This document shows, piece after piece, positions 27,705 through 40,054 of a DNA stretch of 64,000 nt. The DNA lies in NCBI GenBank assembly GCA_009837185.1, contig VXUA01000049.1, forward strand, positions 1 through 64,000, read 5' to 3'. The stretch comes from Gammaproteobacteria bacterium (GTDB lineage: Bacteria; Pseudomonadota; Gammaproteobacteria; Pseudomonadales; Azotimanducaceae). A model generated the notes under the pieces. It worked only from the letters and a program-made list of their open reading frames with translations, ran no database searches and had not been told where the DNA came from. The translations under genes and the position numbers were made by a program. Positions within the stretch are counted from its first letter, which is position 1. Every line of letters starts with the position of its first letter.

Positions 27705-28628
27705 ATGCAATTCGCTTTTGCTGGAAGTCCAACATTCGCAGCAGACATTCTCCAACTTATCCTTGATGCAGGACTCAGACCTCAACTGGTCATTACCCAG
27801 ACTTCAAAACCAACAGGCCGGGGACAAAAGCTTCGACACACTCCCGTGTACTCACTAGCGCTGCGAGAAAATATTCCAATCGCTACTCCTTACAACATCG
27901 AAGAGTGCGTGAAATCACTTAAGGATTTGGAATTGCTTGCCGTCGCGGCATACGGCCAAATTCTCCCGCGTTCCGTTCTCAATGCACCGTTGTTTGGATG
28001 TATAAACGTACATACTTCGCTCCTTCCAAGATGGCGCGGCGCATCTCCAATAGAACACGCGATACTGCACGGAGACAAGACAACAGGTGTCAGCATCATG
28101 CAAATCGAATCTAAACTTGACGCGGGACCGATATATTTGCAACAGAGTTGCTCATTGGATGGGAAAGAAACCACCACGTCCTTATCAAACGTACTTACCA
28201 AAATGGGTGGCAATGCACTTCTGACGGTGTTGAATGACTTTTGCAAAGCAGACAAACCAATACCAAGACCGCAGGCAAAAACTGGAGTTACTTACGCGCC
28301 CCGTTTATCATCCAATGATGCTCGTATAAACTGGGGACAAACAGCAACTGTGAATGAGCGGAAAGTGCGCGCTTTCGTTGGTCGAAATGCAGCTTTTACC
28401 TCGCGAGAAGAATTACGTCTTCGTGTTTTGGAAGCAGAAGTGCGCGAGGGCGAGTTTCTTCCGGGACGACTGTATCGATCAAAGAAAACGTTGACGATCG
28501 GTTGTACACATGACGGTTTACAACTGCGCACTGTGCAGTTGAATCGAGGGAAAGGAACTCCACTGAGTGTCGCATCGGTACTCAACGGGTTCGGACGGTT
28601 GTTTGAAGATGGCGTCCAATTCGACTAG
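27705..28628 (+). CDS. fmt: Methionyl-tRNA formyltransferase
   Basis: This 307-residue enzyme formylates initiator Met-tRNA using 10-formyl-tetrahydrofolate. It shows the family motifs FAGSPTFAADIL at the N-terminus, INVHTSLLPRWRGASPIEHAILHGDKTTGVSIMQIESKLDAGPI in the catalytic core and a C-terminal tRNA-binding domain. Its length matches E. coli Fmt (315). It follows def by 16 bases, pairing formylation with deformylation. Its last 20 bases overlap the start of rsmB. Confidence 0.96.
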   Translation: MQFAFAGSPTFAADILQLILDAGLRPQLVITQTSKPTGRGQKLRHTPVYSLALRENIPIATPYNIEECVKSLKDLELLAVAAYGQILPRSVLNAPLFGCINVHTSLLPRWRGASPIEHAILHGDKTTGVSIMQIESKLDAGPIYLQQSCSLDGKETTTSLSNVLTKMGGNALLTVLNDFCKADKPIPRPQAKTGVTYAPRLSSNDARINWGQTATVNERKVRAFVGRNAAFTSREELRLRVLEAEVREGEFLPGRLYRSKKTLTIGCTHDGLQLRTVQLNRGKGTPLSVASVLNGFGRLFEDGVQFD

Positions 28629-29889
28629 ACGACATAGCCCTAACTTTCTCGCAGCGAAAGTCCTCACAAAGGTATTCCAGGGCCAACCGTTAGAGGATGC
28701 GTTGTACGAACATCATGAATCCAAGGACATCGCATTGCTAACGTTTTTGTGCTATACAACCATGCGACACTATTACTCTTTACATCAACGATTGTCCAAC
28801 ATTTCCCATCGACCACTTGATCAAATGGACGTCGAAGTAAAGTGTTTGCTCTTGCTCGGGGCGTGTCAGTTGCAGTACTCCACGTTACCAGCTCCGTTGG
28901 CTGTAGCGCACGTCGTCACTGCGGCTAAGAAAATAGGGAAGACTTCCGCTGGTGGTTTAATCAATGCGATTCTACGTCGATATGATACGGCAGTCGAACC
29001 GAGCATGGAAGAAGCGCGTTATGAACTGCCTCAATGGATGATTGATCGAATCAAAACCGACTATCCGAACGAATCCGATGAGATTTTTCGAACGAGCACA
29101 ACGCGAGCGCCTATGACTCTTCGAATTAACATTAGTGAAATCGGCAGCTCAGAATACTGCGATCTCTTACAAGAATTTAAAATTCCATTCAAAAAAACGG
29201 CACTAGAGAATGCGATTACTCTCGTAAAACCCATGTCGAGGAGTAAGTTACCGGGATATGAAGAAGGATATTTCAGCGTCCAAGATCTTGCCTCGCAGTT
29301 ACCAGTATCGTTGCTAGAACCCCAACCAGAACATCGAATACTGGACGCATGCGCCGCTCCTGGCGTAAAGTCGCGACAAATTGCCGATGTATTTTCTAAT
29401 AACCCCGTGGACGCCTATGATATCAAACAGCAGTGTTCCACGTGGAACATCCCAACGGATAGTGGAAATAAGCAAAATCTTGTGTTCAAACAAGGTGATC
29501 TAACGACAACTTCTTGGTGGGACGGCACTCACTATGATCGAATTCTTTTGGACGCTCCCTGTTCGGGTTCAGGTACTCTCAGTAGACATCCAGATATTAA
29601 AGTTACCCGAAACGAAGCCGATGTTTCTCAAGCTGCAGAATTGCAACTAAAGCTGCTTAACAATCTTTGGGGAATCTTAGCACCTGATGGAGTCTTGGTG
29701 TACTGCACCTGCTCGATTTTTCGCGAAGAAAACGATGGTGTTGTAACTAGATTCCTAACGGAGCATCAGGATATCGCTATCGAACCGTTTGAACTACCCA
29801 TTGGGCGACCCACACCGGGTGGCTGGCAGACTCTCCCTAAAGAGCAAGCTTACGATGGATTTTTCTTTGCGCGAATGAGAAAACAATAA
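28609..29889 (+). CDS. rsmB: 16S rRNA (cytosine-967-C5) methyltransferase RsmB
   Basis: This is a 426-residue m5C methyltransferase with an N-terminal NusB-like RNA-binding domain and a C-terminal SAM domain. The latter shows SVQDLASQL, DACAAPGVKSRQI (SAM binding), LDAPCSGSGTL and YCTCSIFREEN, the last two holding the two catalytic-site cysteines. The ATG at 28609 overlaps the end of fmt. Unusually, a perfect parS palindrome (29434-29449) lies inside the coding region and encodes part of the loop after the acidic SAM-ribose residue, without changing the spacing to the next motif. The next gene, trkA, starts 8 bases after the stop. Confidence 0.94.
   Translation: MASNSTRRHSPNFLAAKVLTKVFQGQPLEDALYEHHESKDIALLTFLCYTTMRHYYSLHQRLSNISHRPLDQMDVEVKCLLLLGACQLQYSTLPAPLAVAHVVTAAKKIGKTSAGGLINAILRRYDTAVEPSMEEARYELPQWMIDRIKTDYPNESDEIFRTSTTRAPMTLRINISEIGSSEYCDLLQEFKIPFKKTALENAITLVKPMSRSKLPGYEEGYFSVQDLASQLPVSLLEPQPEHRILDACAAPGVKSRQIADVFSNNPVDAYDIKQQCSTWNIPTDSGNKQNLVFKQGDLTTTSWWDGTHYDRILLDAPCSGSGTLSRHPDIKVTRNEADVSQAAELQLKLLNNLWGILAPDGVLVYCTCSIFREENDGVVTRFLTEHQDIAIEPFELPIGRPTPGGWQTLPKEQAYDGFFFARMRKQ
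29434..29449. other. parS site inside rsmB
   Basis: TGTTCCACGTGGAACA is a perfect 16-bp palindrome of the conserved bacterial parS type, bound by ParB for origin segregation. It is one of three identical copies in the window and lies within the rsmB coding sequence, about 13 kb from the putative origin. Confidence 0.9.
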
Positions 29890-29897
29890 AGTAGCTC

Positions 29898-31265
29898 ATG
29901 AACATAGTAATCCTCGGAGCCGGAGCAGTTGGCGGCACACTCGCAGACACGCTCAATGACCACTTGCATCGTATCACGGTCGTCGATGAAAATTTCGCAC
30001 TACTTGAACGACTACAGAAGCTCGATGGAGTGCGTACCGTGTCTGGAAACGCTGCAGATCCCCATGTACTCGAACAAGCTAACGTCGATGAAGCGGACAT
30101 GGTTATTGCCGTCACCGGGCGAGATGAAATCAATATTGTGGCTGCGCAAGTTGCACGCTCGGTTTACGAGACCCCAAAAGTAATTCTTCGGTTAAGATCG
30201 CAAGACTATGCCAAGATTGAGCACTATAAGTCTAGATACCTCGACAATCTGGTGGTTATCAACCCCGAAAATGAGGTCCGCGCCCAGATTGAACGACTAT
30301 TACAGTATCCACGCACCTTTGAAGTCGCCTCTCTTGCTGACAATCGAGTAGCGTTTGTCGGTTTTCGAGCACTTCGAAACATGCCTCCATGCGGTATGAC
30401 TGTCGATGCGATGCACAAATGGAATCCAACTAGTAGAGCACGCTTCGTCGCGGCCTTTCGAAAGTTCGTTCCGCTTGCCCGAGAGAGCGAAATACAACGG
30501 AAAGACGAAATTTATTTTTGTGCTCCTACTGAAGATGTTTCGGAAATTTTGAATGAGTGCCTAGGTTCCGTTAAACCAGAACGCAAAGTACTCATCGCAG
30601 GAGCTGGTCGCATTGGCACTTCATTAGCGAAGGTTCTTCAAACCAAGCATTCAGTGCGAATTATTGAACCAGACCCCGACCATGCACATGTTGCGGCTGA
30701 TCAATTGCGGGACGGAATCGTCTATCCTGGTGATGCAACCGATGCAATCAAACAGCGTGAATGTGAAATTGCTGATACCGATCTTTTCGTCGCAGTAACG
30801 AACGACGACGAAATAAACGTAATGTCCTGTCTTCTTGCGAAGCAAGAAGGTGCTCGGCAAACTATTGCACTGCTAAATCAAGACCCCTACGTACGACTAT
30901 TAAACGAGACTAATATTGATGTTGCGCTATCACCGCAACGAGCCACCTCGAGCTCGGTGCTTTCCCTTGTGCACGAAAACAACATTCGAGCTGCGCATCG
31001 ACTGCGTGTTGGTACCTGCGAGGTCTTTGAAACCGTAGTTCGAGGAAGTGCCGGTGAAAATCGAGTAACCGGTAAAAAAGTAAATAAAGTTAGCCTTCCA
31101 CAGAACGCTACGATTTTAGCAGTCGTGCGGGACGCTAATGTGATCGAAATCGACGACAACACGGTATTTCAAGAAGGAGATATAGTCGTAATCTATGTCG
31201 CTGAGGCTGCGATGATTCAAAAAGTACTCAGGCTATTTCAACTTAGCGCGTTCTCCTTTAACTAG
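29898..31265 (+). CDS. trkA: Trk potassium uptake system NAD-binding protein TrkA
   Basis: This is a 455-residue peripheral membrane protein that gates the TrkH potassium channel. It is built of two RCK repeats, each with a Rossmann nucleotide-binding start: GAGAVGG at residues 7-13 and GAGRIGTSLA near 234. Each is followed by an RCK-C domain (the second ends with EGDIVVIYV). Length and layout match E. coli TrkA (458). It begins 8 bases after rsmB and ends 4 bases before trkH, so the genes are co-transcribed. Confidence 0.96.
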   Translation: MNIVILGAGAVGGTLADTLNDHLHRITVVDENFALLERLQKLDGVRTVSGNAADPHVLEQANVDEADMVIAVTGRDEINIVAAQVARSVYETPKVILRLRSQDYAKIEHYKSRYLDNLVVINPENEVRAQIERLLQYPRTFEVASLADNRVAFVGFRALRNMPPCGMTVDAMHKWNPTSRARFVAAFRKFVPLARESEIQRKDEIYFCAPTEDVSEILNECLGSVKPERKVLIAGAGRIGTSLAKVLQTKHSVRIIEPDPDHAHVAADQLRDGIVYPGDATDAIKQRECEIADTDLFVAVTNDDEINVMSCLLAKQEGARQTIALLNQDPYVRLLNETNIDVALSPQRATSSSVLSLVHENNIRAAHRLRVGTCEVFETVVRGSAGENRVTGKKVNKVSLPQNATILAVVRDANVIEIDDNTVFQEGDIVVIYVAEAAMIQKVLRLFQLSAFSFN

Positions 31266-31269
31266 CAAC

Positions 31270-32739
31270 ATGCGTTTCCGAGTAGTCCTTGGTGTTCTAG
31301 GAACAGCCATACTCCTGTTCAGCCCTGTTTTTGTCGTACCTCTTGGGGTCGCCTTAATCTATGGTGAGCCTACCATATTCCAATTTATGCTGTGTACCGG
31401 CATCGCGGTATTTCTGGGACTAGGGTGTTTTGCAGTCAGAGCGCGGCGAGCATTGCGCGCACGCGACGCGTTTCTCATCGTTACGCTCGTGTATTTTGCC
31501 ATCTCCGCGTTGGCGGCATTACCGTTACTCTTAATACCAAACATAGCAGCCTCTATACCAGACGCGCTGTTCGAGGCGGTTTCTATGGTAACTACGACCG
31601 GTGCTACCGTGTTGGTGGGACTGGACGAAATGCCCAAATCTGTTCTCATGTACCGACAGATTGTGTGTTGGTTCGGTGGTATGGGGATTATTGTGTTAGT
31701 GGTCGCAATCCTGCCAATGTTGGGAATCGGTGGAGCACAACTGATCCGAGCTGAACTTTCCAATGATCAAAACAAGTTGTCGGTTCCTCTCCGGGTGCGA
31801 GAGACAGCGGAAACCTTATGGAAGATCTATGTCGGTATGACCGCACTGTGTGCCGTAAGTTTGTGGCTTGCGGGAATGACACCGTTCGATGCTATCGCGC
31901 ATTCGTTCTCAACGGTTGCAATCGGCGGTCTTTCCACCCATGATTTGAGTATCGGATACTTCAACAGTGCCACGATAGAGTGTGTTATGATCGTGTTTAT
32001 CGTGATCGCCGGCTGTAACTTCATGCTTCATTACGCTGCGATTCATCGACCGGGAAGACACACGGGTCGTATTTCTCATTTTTTTCGTACGTACACCCGC
32101 GACGCACAAATCAGATTTTATTTTGTAGCCCTGATTTTCACGTGTACGCTCATTTGTATAAAGCTCGCCTTGGACAGTGACTATCACGGAAATCTGTTCC
32201 GTGAAGGCATCTTTCATTCCGTCTCGTTTCTAACTACGGCAGGATTTACCACCACCGATTTAAATGCTTGGACTAGTATGGCACCGGTTGTGTTGTTATA
32301 TGTTAGCTTTATTGGTGCCTGTGCAGGATCCACTGGTGGGGGATTCAAGGTGTTTCGCGTTGTGATACTGTTCAAACAAGGGGTGCGGGAAATTCAGCAA
32401 CTTCTTCACCCAGGAGCGATTTTTCAGGCTCGCATGAACGGCAAGAACATCAGCGACCGAATGTTGGAGTCCACTGTTGGTTTTGTGTCCGTTTACGTAT
32501 TGTGTTTTGCAGTTTTGCTTGGTGCAATGATGTTTGTGTCGTCGCTTGATTTGATCACCGCTTTTTCTGCGGTAGCTGCCTGCTTAAACAACCTAGGTCC
32601 GGGATTGGGTGCCGTCGCGACGAACTATCATTCATTAGCAGATTTGGATAAATGTATTCTCATTTTTGCGATGATTTTAGGACGCTTGGAGATCTTCACT
32701 TTGCTCGTTCTATTTGCGCCAAGGTACTGGCGTCGCTGA
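31270..32739 (+). CDS. trkH: Trk potassium transporter membrane subunit TrkH
   Basis: This is a 489-residue potassium channel-like transporter of the SKT superfamily. The four selectivity-filter loops can be recognised as TTTGATVL, STVAIGGLS, FLTTAGFTTTD and CLNNLGPGLG. It works with TrkA in the inner membrane, and the gene follows trkA by 4 bases. The length matches E. coli TrkH (483). The stop is followed within 20 bases by a parS palindrome. Confidence 0.96.
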   Translation: MRFRVVLGVLGTAILLFSPVFVVPLGVALIYGEPTIFQFMLCTGIAVFLGLGCFAVRARRALRARDAFLIVTLVYFAISALAALPLLLIPNIAASIPDALFEAVSMVTTTGATVLVGLDEMPKSVLMYRQIVCWFGGMGIIVLVVAILPMLGIGGAQLIRAELSNDQNKLSVPLRVRETAETLWKIYVGMTALCAVSLWLAGMTPFDAIAHSFSTVAIGGLSTHDLSIGYFNSATIECVMIVFIVIAGCNFMLHYAAIHRPGRHTGRISHFFRTYTRDAQIRFYFVALIFTCTLICIKLALDSDYHGNLFREGIFHSVSFLTTAGFTTTDLNAWTSMAPVVLLYVSFIGACAGSTGGGFKVFRVVILFKQGVREIQQLLHPGAIFQARMNGKNISDRMLESTVGFVSVYVLCFAVLLGAMMFVSSLDLITAFSAVAACLNNLGPGLGAVATNYHSLADLDKCILIFAMILGRLEIFTLLVLFAPRYWRR

Positions 32740-33048
32740 CGAATCTTTTGTAGATGTTCCACGTGGAACATCTCCTTGACAATATTTTCGGACTATCTTC
32801 CTAGAGCTGCTAGAGAGCAATCTGATACATCCAAATGGCTCTAATTCGATCTCAGAGGAGTGGGTGTTCTTGTGTGCGCACTGCCAAGCTCATGACGTGT
32901 AGCAAGTGATCTCAAAGAAGGCATAAGGATTAGTTGTGAACTTTGTTATAATCGGAACGACGTAATTTAACAGGAATAGGAAGTGCGATCGATCAACTTC
33001 TCGATTCCAAGTGGTCCTATACGCCTAATATGGCAAGGAGAAAAAGAT
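32740..33048. other. Intergenic region with parS and receptor promoter
   Basis: This 309-base gap holds a parS site near its left end. Near its right end is an extended -10 element (TGTTATAAT at 32944-32952) that is a good candidate promoter for the TonB receptor, though no clear -35 was found. No gene or terminator is otherwise seen. Confidence 0.5.
32755..32770. other. parS site after trkH
   Basis: This is the same 16-bp palindrome, TGTTCCACGTGGAACA, as in rsmB and upstream of gyrB. The symmetry extends three more bases on each side (32752-32773). It lies in the trkH to TonB-receptor gap, about 10 kb from the putative origin. Confidence 0.92.
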
Positions 33049-35787
33049 ATGTTTACGACTCAAAACCGCTGGCTAGCGGTGTTTTTTTGCCTTTGCATTG
33101 CACCTATGGTCTCCGTCGCGCAAGATGTGGACGAGGATGAAACTGACGACGAGGAAATGGAGGAAGTTATCGTTACCGGTAGTCGATTACCCACCGGATT
33201 CGGAGCTTCCCCAGTATTTGAAATCACACGCGATGAGATCGACGCCCGAGGGCTCACGAATATAGAGGACATAGTTCGTTTCTTACCGCAAAATTTTTCA
33301 ACGATTACCAATGGGGGCAGTCTCGACAACCGTTCGCCTCGGTTTCAAATTGGCTCAGTCACACTCAATCTACGTGGGCTTGGAGAAGGTTCGACGCTGG
33401 TTTTAGTTAACGGTAAACGCCTAGCAGCTTCACCGGCGGAGACTGGTACATTTACAGACGTTTCCACTCTTCCGTTCAGCGCGATCGATCGCGTGGAAGT
33501 GATGACAGACGGTGCCAGCTCCGTGTACGGCTCTGACGCGGTGGGCGGAGTGGTCAACTTCATCATGAAGGAGAATTATCGAGGAGCTGACGCTTCGTTG
33601 CGCTACGAAAATAGCAGTTCTGGGGGGCATCGCACAGTCTTCGAACAGTCTATCGGATATTCTTGGTATGACGGGAACCTAACAGCTTCTCTGACCTATC
33701 GTGAAGACGAACCAGTGTATGCGCGTGATGCGGGGCTCGACACGGACGGGGATTATCGCGAACAAGGCGGTAGACTCTATCCAAACACGTTTGGACAACC
33801 CGGCGTCATCCTAAGGTTTGGACTGCCGTCAATTGCACCTCCGAATACTACCTATGGCATTCTACCGCCAGGAGATGGTACGAACTTCGCCCCGGAAGAT
33901 GTGATATGGGTTTCTAATGAGGAGGTTGCTACGCAGAGTGGAAACTTCAATCTTCTACCAAAAGGGCTTTCCGCGAATGCGCCAGGTGAGGCGATACCAG
34001 CATCGGAGCACTTATCGGCGTATGTTAGTTTCGTGCAGGAATTCGGGGATAGTCTCACTCTTAATCTGTCCGGCACCTACGCGCGCCAAGAGTCCATCCA
34101 AGAGGCCGTCGGTGCATCCTTCAGTGGGAGAGTTCCAGCCAGTAATTACTACAACCCGTTTGGCGAGACCGTCTACATCGCATATACATTCGAGCGAGAA
34201 ATCGCTGATGGAAAACTTGCGGGTTTTGCGCGAACAACTGATTTAGACCGTGTGAATCTCAGCGCCTCCCTGACCTGGGAGTCAACCTTCAGAGATTGGA
34301 CTGCTGTCTTTTCTTTCAACATAGGTATAGACAATCCCTATGGAGGCTACCCAGGTTCTTTCAATTCTAGAAGTGCCGCTTTTCAAGCCGCGCTAGCTAG
34401 CAGCGATCCAACAGAAGCAATTAATCCTTTTGGCGATGGCACTATTCAACGTGAGTCTCTCGCAGAGTTTTCGCAATATGCCACGCGGGGAGCACGAGAA
34501 GGTAGACAGAATGTTTGGGGTATTACCGCGTCAGGCTCGGTTTTTGAGATTGGAGGTGGAGCTATCGAAATGGCTGTTGGCTTCGAGGCTCGGACAGACA
34601 CGCTTGACTTTGATTCTTTCCTCTTAAATCCATTTACTTTCCGAGTGCCCGGTGCACCAGAAATCGTTCCTGAATCGACGAACACCGCTTTGTTTTATGA
34701 ACTCTCCATTCCGCTAGTCCGCGGTTCCAATGCGCGCGCTGAAATCCACGAACTGACGTTCTATGTTGCTGGCCGCTATGACAACTACGAGATCGAAGGG
34801 CCTTTTGAGGGGATATTGGAACCCTCAAGCAGTCGAACCTTCGACGACTTCGTAACAAAACTCGGCGTTGTCTACCGACCAACAGAGAATCTAAAGCTTC
34901 GTGGTACGTGGGGACAGGCGTTTCTGGCGGCAACGTTGCCCGAATTATTTGCGCCAAAACGCGAGTTTACTTTCTTCCGATTTCTCGATCCTTTGAACCC
35001 CGTTGAGAATGGCGGCCAGTTTGCGTCGGTTTATCCTATCACGGTTCTTGGTGGGAACCCCGACCTTCAACCACAAACATCCATCACAACGACTTTGGGA
35101 TTCGAGTATTCACCAGAAGACCTTCCTGGCTTGACGGTGTCTGCTTCATGGGTTCATACTGAATTTGAAGACATACTGGGCACATTGAGTGGTGTTTTAG
35201 GATGGCCACCCACCTATGCGTTCGAAAATTGGGAACAATTCCCGAACCAAGTGAGGCGCAATGAAAATGGCATATTGACGTTTGTATCTATGCAGTGGGC
35301 GAATTTTTCCGCGAAGACCAGCGAAGCCTTCGATTTTGATGTGCGATACTCTTTCGAGACACTCTACGGTGAGTTCATGACAGGGATTCTTGGAACCCAC
35401 ACGTGGCAGTTGAAAACCATCCCCGGTCCCGGTATTGATCCCATAGAACAACAAGGGACAAATCAAGGTCCTGTTGAACTGAAAGGAAGTGCATTCATCG
35501 ACTGGACTCGGGGAGCGTGGAACGGAAATGTGACATTGAACTTCGAGAGTGACTACAAAAACACCAATCCTGGAGTCGCGCGGATTGACGTGGACGGGTA
35601 CAGAACCGTCGATATACAGGGCTCGTACGCGCGGCCTGACTCAGGTTGGCACTTTACTGCTGGAATACAAAACATTTTTGATGCGGATTTCCCCTTCTTC
35701 GATAGCTATCGAGGTGTTGACTCTGCTCACGTTGACTTTCGTCGCCGTGTCATCTTCTTCGACGTCGTAAAAGATTTTTCTTGGTAG
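33049..35787 (+). CDS. TonB-dependent outer-membrane receptor
   Basis: This is a 912-residue receptor with a signal peptide (about residues 1-24, ending PMVSVAQ), an acidic linker (DVDEDETDDEE) and a TonB-box-like EEVIVTGSR. A plug domain contains LNLRGLGEGSTLVLVNGKRL and DRVEVMTDGASSVYGSDAVGGVVNF, and a beta-barrel ends in an aromatic residue (FFDVVKDFSW). The plug motifs resemble the colicin-I/large environmental receptor subfamilies. The substrate is unknown and no transport or catabolic genes are adjacent. The ATG at 33049 has an AAGGAG ribosome-binding site. The frame opens earlier (32983) without merit. Confidence 0.93.
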   Translation: MFTTQNRWLAVFFCLCIAPMVSVAQDVDEDETDDEEMEEVIVTGSRLPTGFGASPVFEITRDEIDARGLTNIEDIVRFLPQNFSTITNGGSLDNRSPRFQIGSVTLNLRGLGEGSTLVLVNGKRLAASPAETGTFTDVSTLPFSAIDRVEVMTDGASSVYGSDAVGGVVNFIMKENYRGADASLRYENSSSGGHRTVFEQSIGYSWYDGNLTASLTYREDEPVYARDAGLDTDGDYREQGGRLYPNTFGQPGVILRFGLPSIAPPNTTYGILPPGDGTNFAPEDVIWVSNEEVATQSGNFNLLPKGLSANAPGEAIPASEHLSAYVSFVQEFGDSLTLNLSGTYARQESIQEAVGASFSGRVPASNYYNPFGETVYIAYTFEREIADGKLAGFARTTDLDRVNLSASLTWESTFRDWTAVFSFNIGIDNPYGGYPGSFNSRSAAFQAALASSDPTEAINPFGDGTIQRESLAEFSQYATRGAREGRQNVWGITASGSVFEIGGGAIEMAVGFEARTDTLDFDSFLLNPFTFRVPGAPEIVPESTNTALFYELSIPLVRGSNARAEIHELTFYVAGRYDNYEIEGPFEGILEPSSSRTFDDFVTKLGVVYRPTENLKLRGTWGQAFLAATLPELFAPKREFTFFRFLDPLNPVENGGQFASVYPITVLGGNPDLQPQTSITTTLGFEYSPEDLPGLTVSASWVHTEFEDILGTLSGVLGWPPTYAFENWEQFPNQVRRNENGILTFVSMQWANFSAKTSEAFDFDVRYSFETLYGEFMTGILGTHTWQLKTIPGPGIDPIEQQGTNQGPVELKGSAFIDWTRGAWNGNVTLNFESDYKNTNPGVARIDVDGYRTVDIQGSYARPDSGWHFTAGIQNIFDADFPFFDSYRGVDSAHVDFRRRVIFFDVVKDFSW

Positions 35788-35841
35788 AAAATTATTTGCA
35801 TCTCTGTCTCTATCGGTAACAACTGCGCAGGAAGGCTGGCT

Positions 35842-35876
35842 TACGCCGCTCTTTGTTTCCATCGTCTAGCGGCGTA
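35842..35876. terminator. Possible terminator hairpin after receptor
   Basis: TACGCCGCT (35842-35850) pairs perfectly with AGCGGCGTA (35868-35876), with a 17-base loop and no clear T-tract. It lies 55 bases after the receptor stop. Confidence 0.35.
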
Positions 35877-35950
35877 CCAGTCTTGGTTCCGAATGTGATA
35901 TTCCGTTTCTCTGCTAGAAAGTTCGCTCTCACATCAGTTGTGTAACAGTT

Positions 35951-36355
35951 ATGTCCCGAAATTTGTTCAACAGAATTTTTGGTGCTTATCTAATCGCACT
36001 AGCGATCGTCATCGCTATTCAATTCACGGTCGAGCTAACCTACGAATCTGCGCAGATTACCTCTTTACAGGTCTGGTTTGTCCTGGATTGGTTTTCTTTG
36101 GTTGGATTTGTGATCTGCGTTGCGGGGAATTTTCTGTATATGCGTTCTAGTAACGATGGAGACTCCCTTACGTGGGATAAACTGGCTTCAAGCATTGCGT
36201 TTTATGTCTCGGTTGGTCTAACAATGGCGTTCTTACATAACTTCGTGGGAACTCTAGTCGGAGGAAAAGACGATCTTTTGTTTTGGAAATTTATCAACGT
36301 AGTGCAGATTCCATTGTTTGCTGCGACTGGATTTAGGCTATCGAGAAAAAAGTAA
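35951..36355 (+). CDS. Small membrane protein of unknown function
   Basis: This 134-residue protein has about four hydrophobic helices (around residues 10-30, 42-62, 80-100 and 113-128). It has short charged loops (RSSNDGDSLTWDK and VGGKDD) and a basic C-terminus (RLSRKK). I do not recognise the family. It lies between a TonB receptor and the convergent gyrB gene, neither of which suggests a role. The ATG at 35951 puts the basic MSRNLFNRIF directly before helix 1. Confidence 0.6.
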   Translation: MSRNLFNRIFGAYLIALAIVIAIQFTVELTYESAQITSLQVWFVLDWFSLVGFVICVAGNFLYMRSSNDGDSLTWDKLASSIAFYVSVGLTMAFLHNFVGTLVGGKDDLLFWKFINVVQIPLFAATGFRLSRKK

Positions 36356-36423
36356 AAGAAGCCCGTTCACGACGAACTCGACTCACGGACGACCTTTTAG
36401 ACAAATAGCACAGTTGGAGTCTA

Positions 36424-36450
36424 GAAAATATCGCGCTGCAAAGCGATATA
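36424..36450 (-). terminator. Terminator of gyrB
   Basis: On the minus strand a 7-bp stem ATATCGC/GCGATAT (36443-36449 with 36428-36434) with an 8-base loop is followed by TTTTC. It lies just downstream of the gyrB stop. Confidence 0.55.
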
Positions 36451-36453
36451 GCT

Positions 36454-38930
<2,477 letters not shown>

Positions 38931-38931
38931 A

Positions 38932-38947
38932 TGTTCCACGTGGAACA
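38932..38947. other. parS site between recF and gyrB
   Basis: This is the third perfect TGTTCCACGTGGAACA palindrome, with one further symmetric base pair outside. It lies in the gap between recF and gyrB, about 3.6 kb from the dnaA start, and is the copy closest to the putative origin. Confidence 0.93.
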
Positions 38948-38962
38948 TACTAGTATTATACG

Positions 38963-40054
38963 CTAGGCAGCTACGATCTTACCTGCTTCCAACTGGATGA
39001 CGTTTGGGGTGATGTTTGAGGGTAAATCTGCTTGTATTCGTTCCGCGTTTTTCGTCCCGGTCGCGATAATTTGCGACCCTGTTGGATTCATTAGATTGAA
39101 GAATCTGCGCGTGTAAATCTCGTCCATCTCAGCCGTCGCATCATCCAACAACACAACACATTGCAAGCCTCGTTCCCGCAAGTGCTCGAGTTGTGCTAAT
39201 TTCAGGGCACAAGCGACCGCGTTTCCCTGTCCACGCGATAGTATTCGCAGTGCCGGTCCTAACATTTCTCCGTTCGCGCTATTGATTTGCAGCCGAACAT
39301 CGGCACGATGAGGTCCCAATCGAGTATGTCCGATCTTTTGTTCTCGCGCTTTATCCCGTTCCAGTGCTTCCAATAGCGAATTCTCCGACCAACCGCAGTC
39401 GTAATTCAGCGTCAGATTTAGGTCTGGGGCAAGGGAGGACACTGTTTTTTGGAAATAGTCATTCAGCCCTTGCAAGTGAGTTTCTCGAATCGCTGTGACC
39501 TCGATCGCTTTCTTTGCAAATTGCTCGGTCCACGCGCTTAAATCAGCAGATTTCTGTTGAATCGCCCTATTTCGCTGTTGCAAGAGACGCAAGAAGGAGC
39601 GATGCACATCCATAAATTGATTGTTGGTGTGAAACACACTCCAATTCAACCAAGAACGACGCACACGCGGGGTGCCAAATACAAGCTCTGATAAATCAGG
39701 CAGAAACGTCTGCGTCGGTACTAGAGCGGCGATCTGGGAAATCTGCCTAATGTCCGCGCCGTTGAGTCGCATTCTGATGTTGTCGTTTCTAGCCTTGCTC
39801 ATACCGAGGTGGTACGAGCTTTTTTCGGCGCGGCTAACCGCAGTTACTAACATGTCGTCCGCGTCGAAAGACATCAAGGAATTCAATAACCCCGGACGAA
39901 ACGACCTGCCACGAATCAGCAGGTAAATGCATTCGAGAAATGTCGTTTTCCCTGCGCCGTTCGGCCCGAGTATGAGGTTTAACGTCGGCTGAAGTTGAAA
40001 ACTCTCATGCTGGATGTTGCGAACATTGCGAACCTCTACCGATTCGAGAATCAA
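38963..40054 (-). CDS. recF: DNA replication and repair protein RecF
   Basis: This is a 363-residue SMC-like ATPase that loads RecA at gaps with RecOR. Walker A is GPNGAGKTT (30-38). The signature motif appears as LSRGQGNAVACALKLAQ and Walker B as CVVLLDDATAEMD. Length matches the family (357 in E. coli). The start is a TTG at 40054 whose bases overlap the dnaN stop (TTGA), indicating coupling. It lies in the usual dnaA-dnaN-recF-gyrB order. Confidence 0.95.
   Translation of the reverse strand: MILESVEVRNVRNIQHESFQLQPTLNLILGPNGAGKTTFLECIYLLIRGRSFRPGLLNSLMSFDADDMLVTAVSRAEKSSYHLGMSKARNDNIRMRLNGADIRQISQIAALVPTQTFLPDLSELVFGTPRVRRSWLNWSVFHTNNQFMDVHRSFLRLLQQRNRAIQQKSADLSAWTEQFAKKAIEVTAIRETHLQGLNDYFQKTVSSLAPDLNLTLNYDCGWSENSLLEALERDKAREQKIGHTRLGPHRADVRLQINSANGEMLGPALRILSRGQGNAVACALKLAQLEHLRERGLQCVVLLDDATAEMDEIYTRRFFNLMNPTGSQIIATGTKNAERIQADLPSNITPNVIQLEAGKIVAA

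Noticed and set aside
32752..32773. Palindrome after trkH as a transcription terminator
   Set aside because: It has no loop or T-tract and is identical to two other copies, so parS is the better reading.
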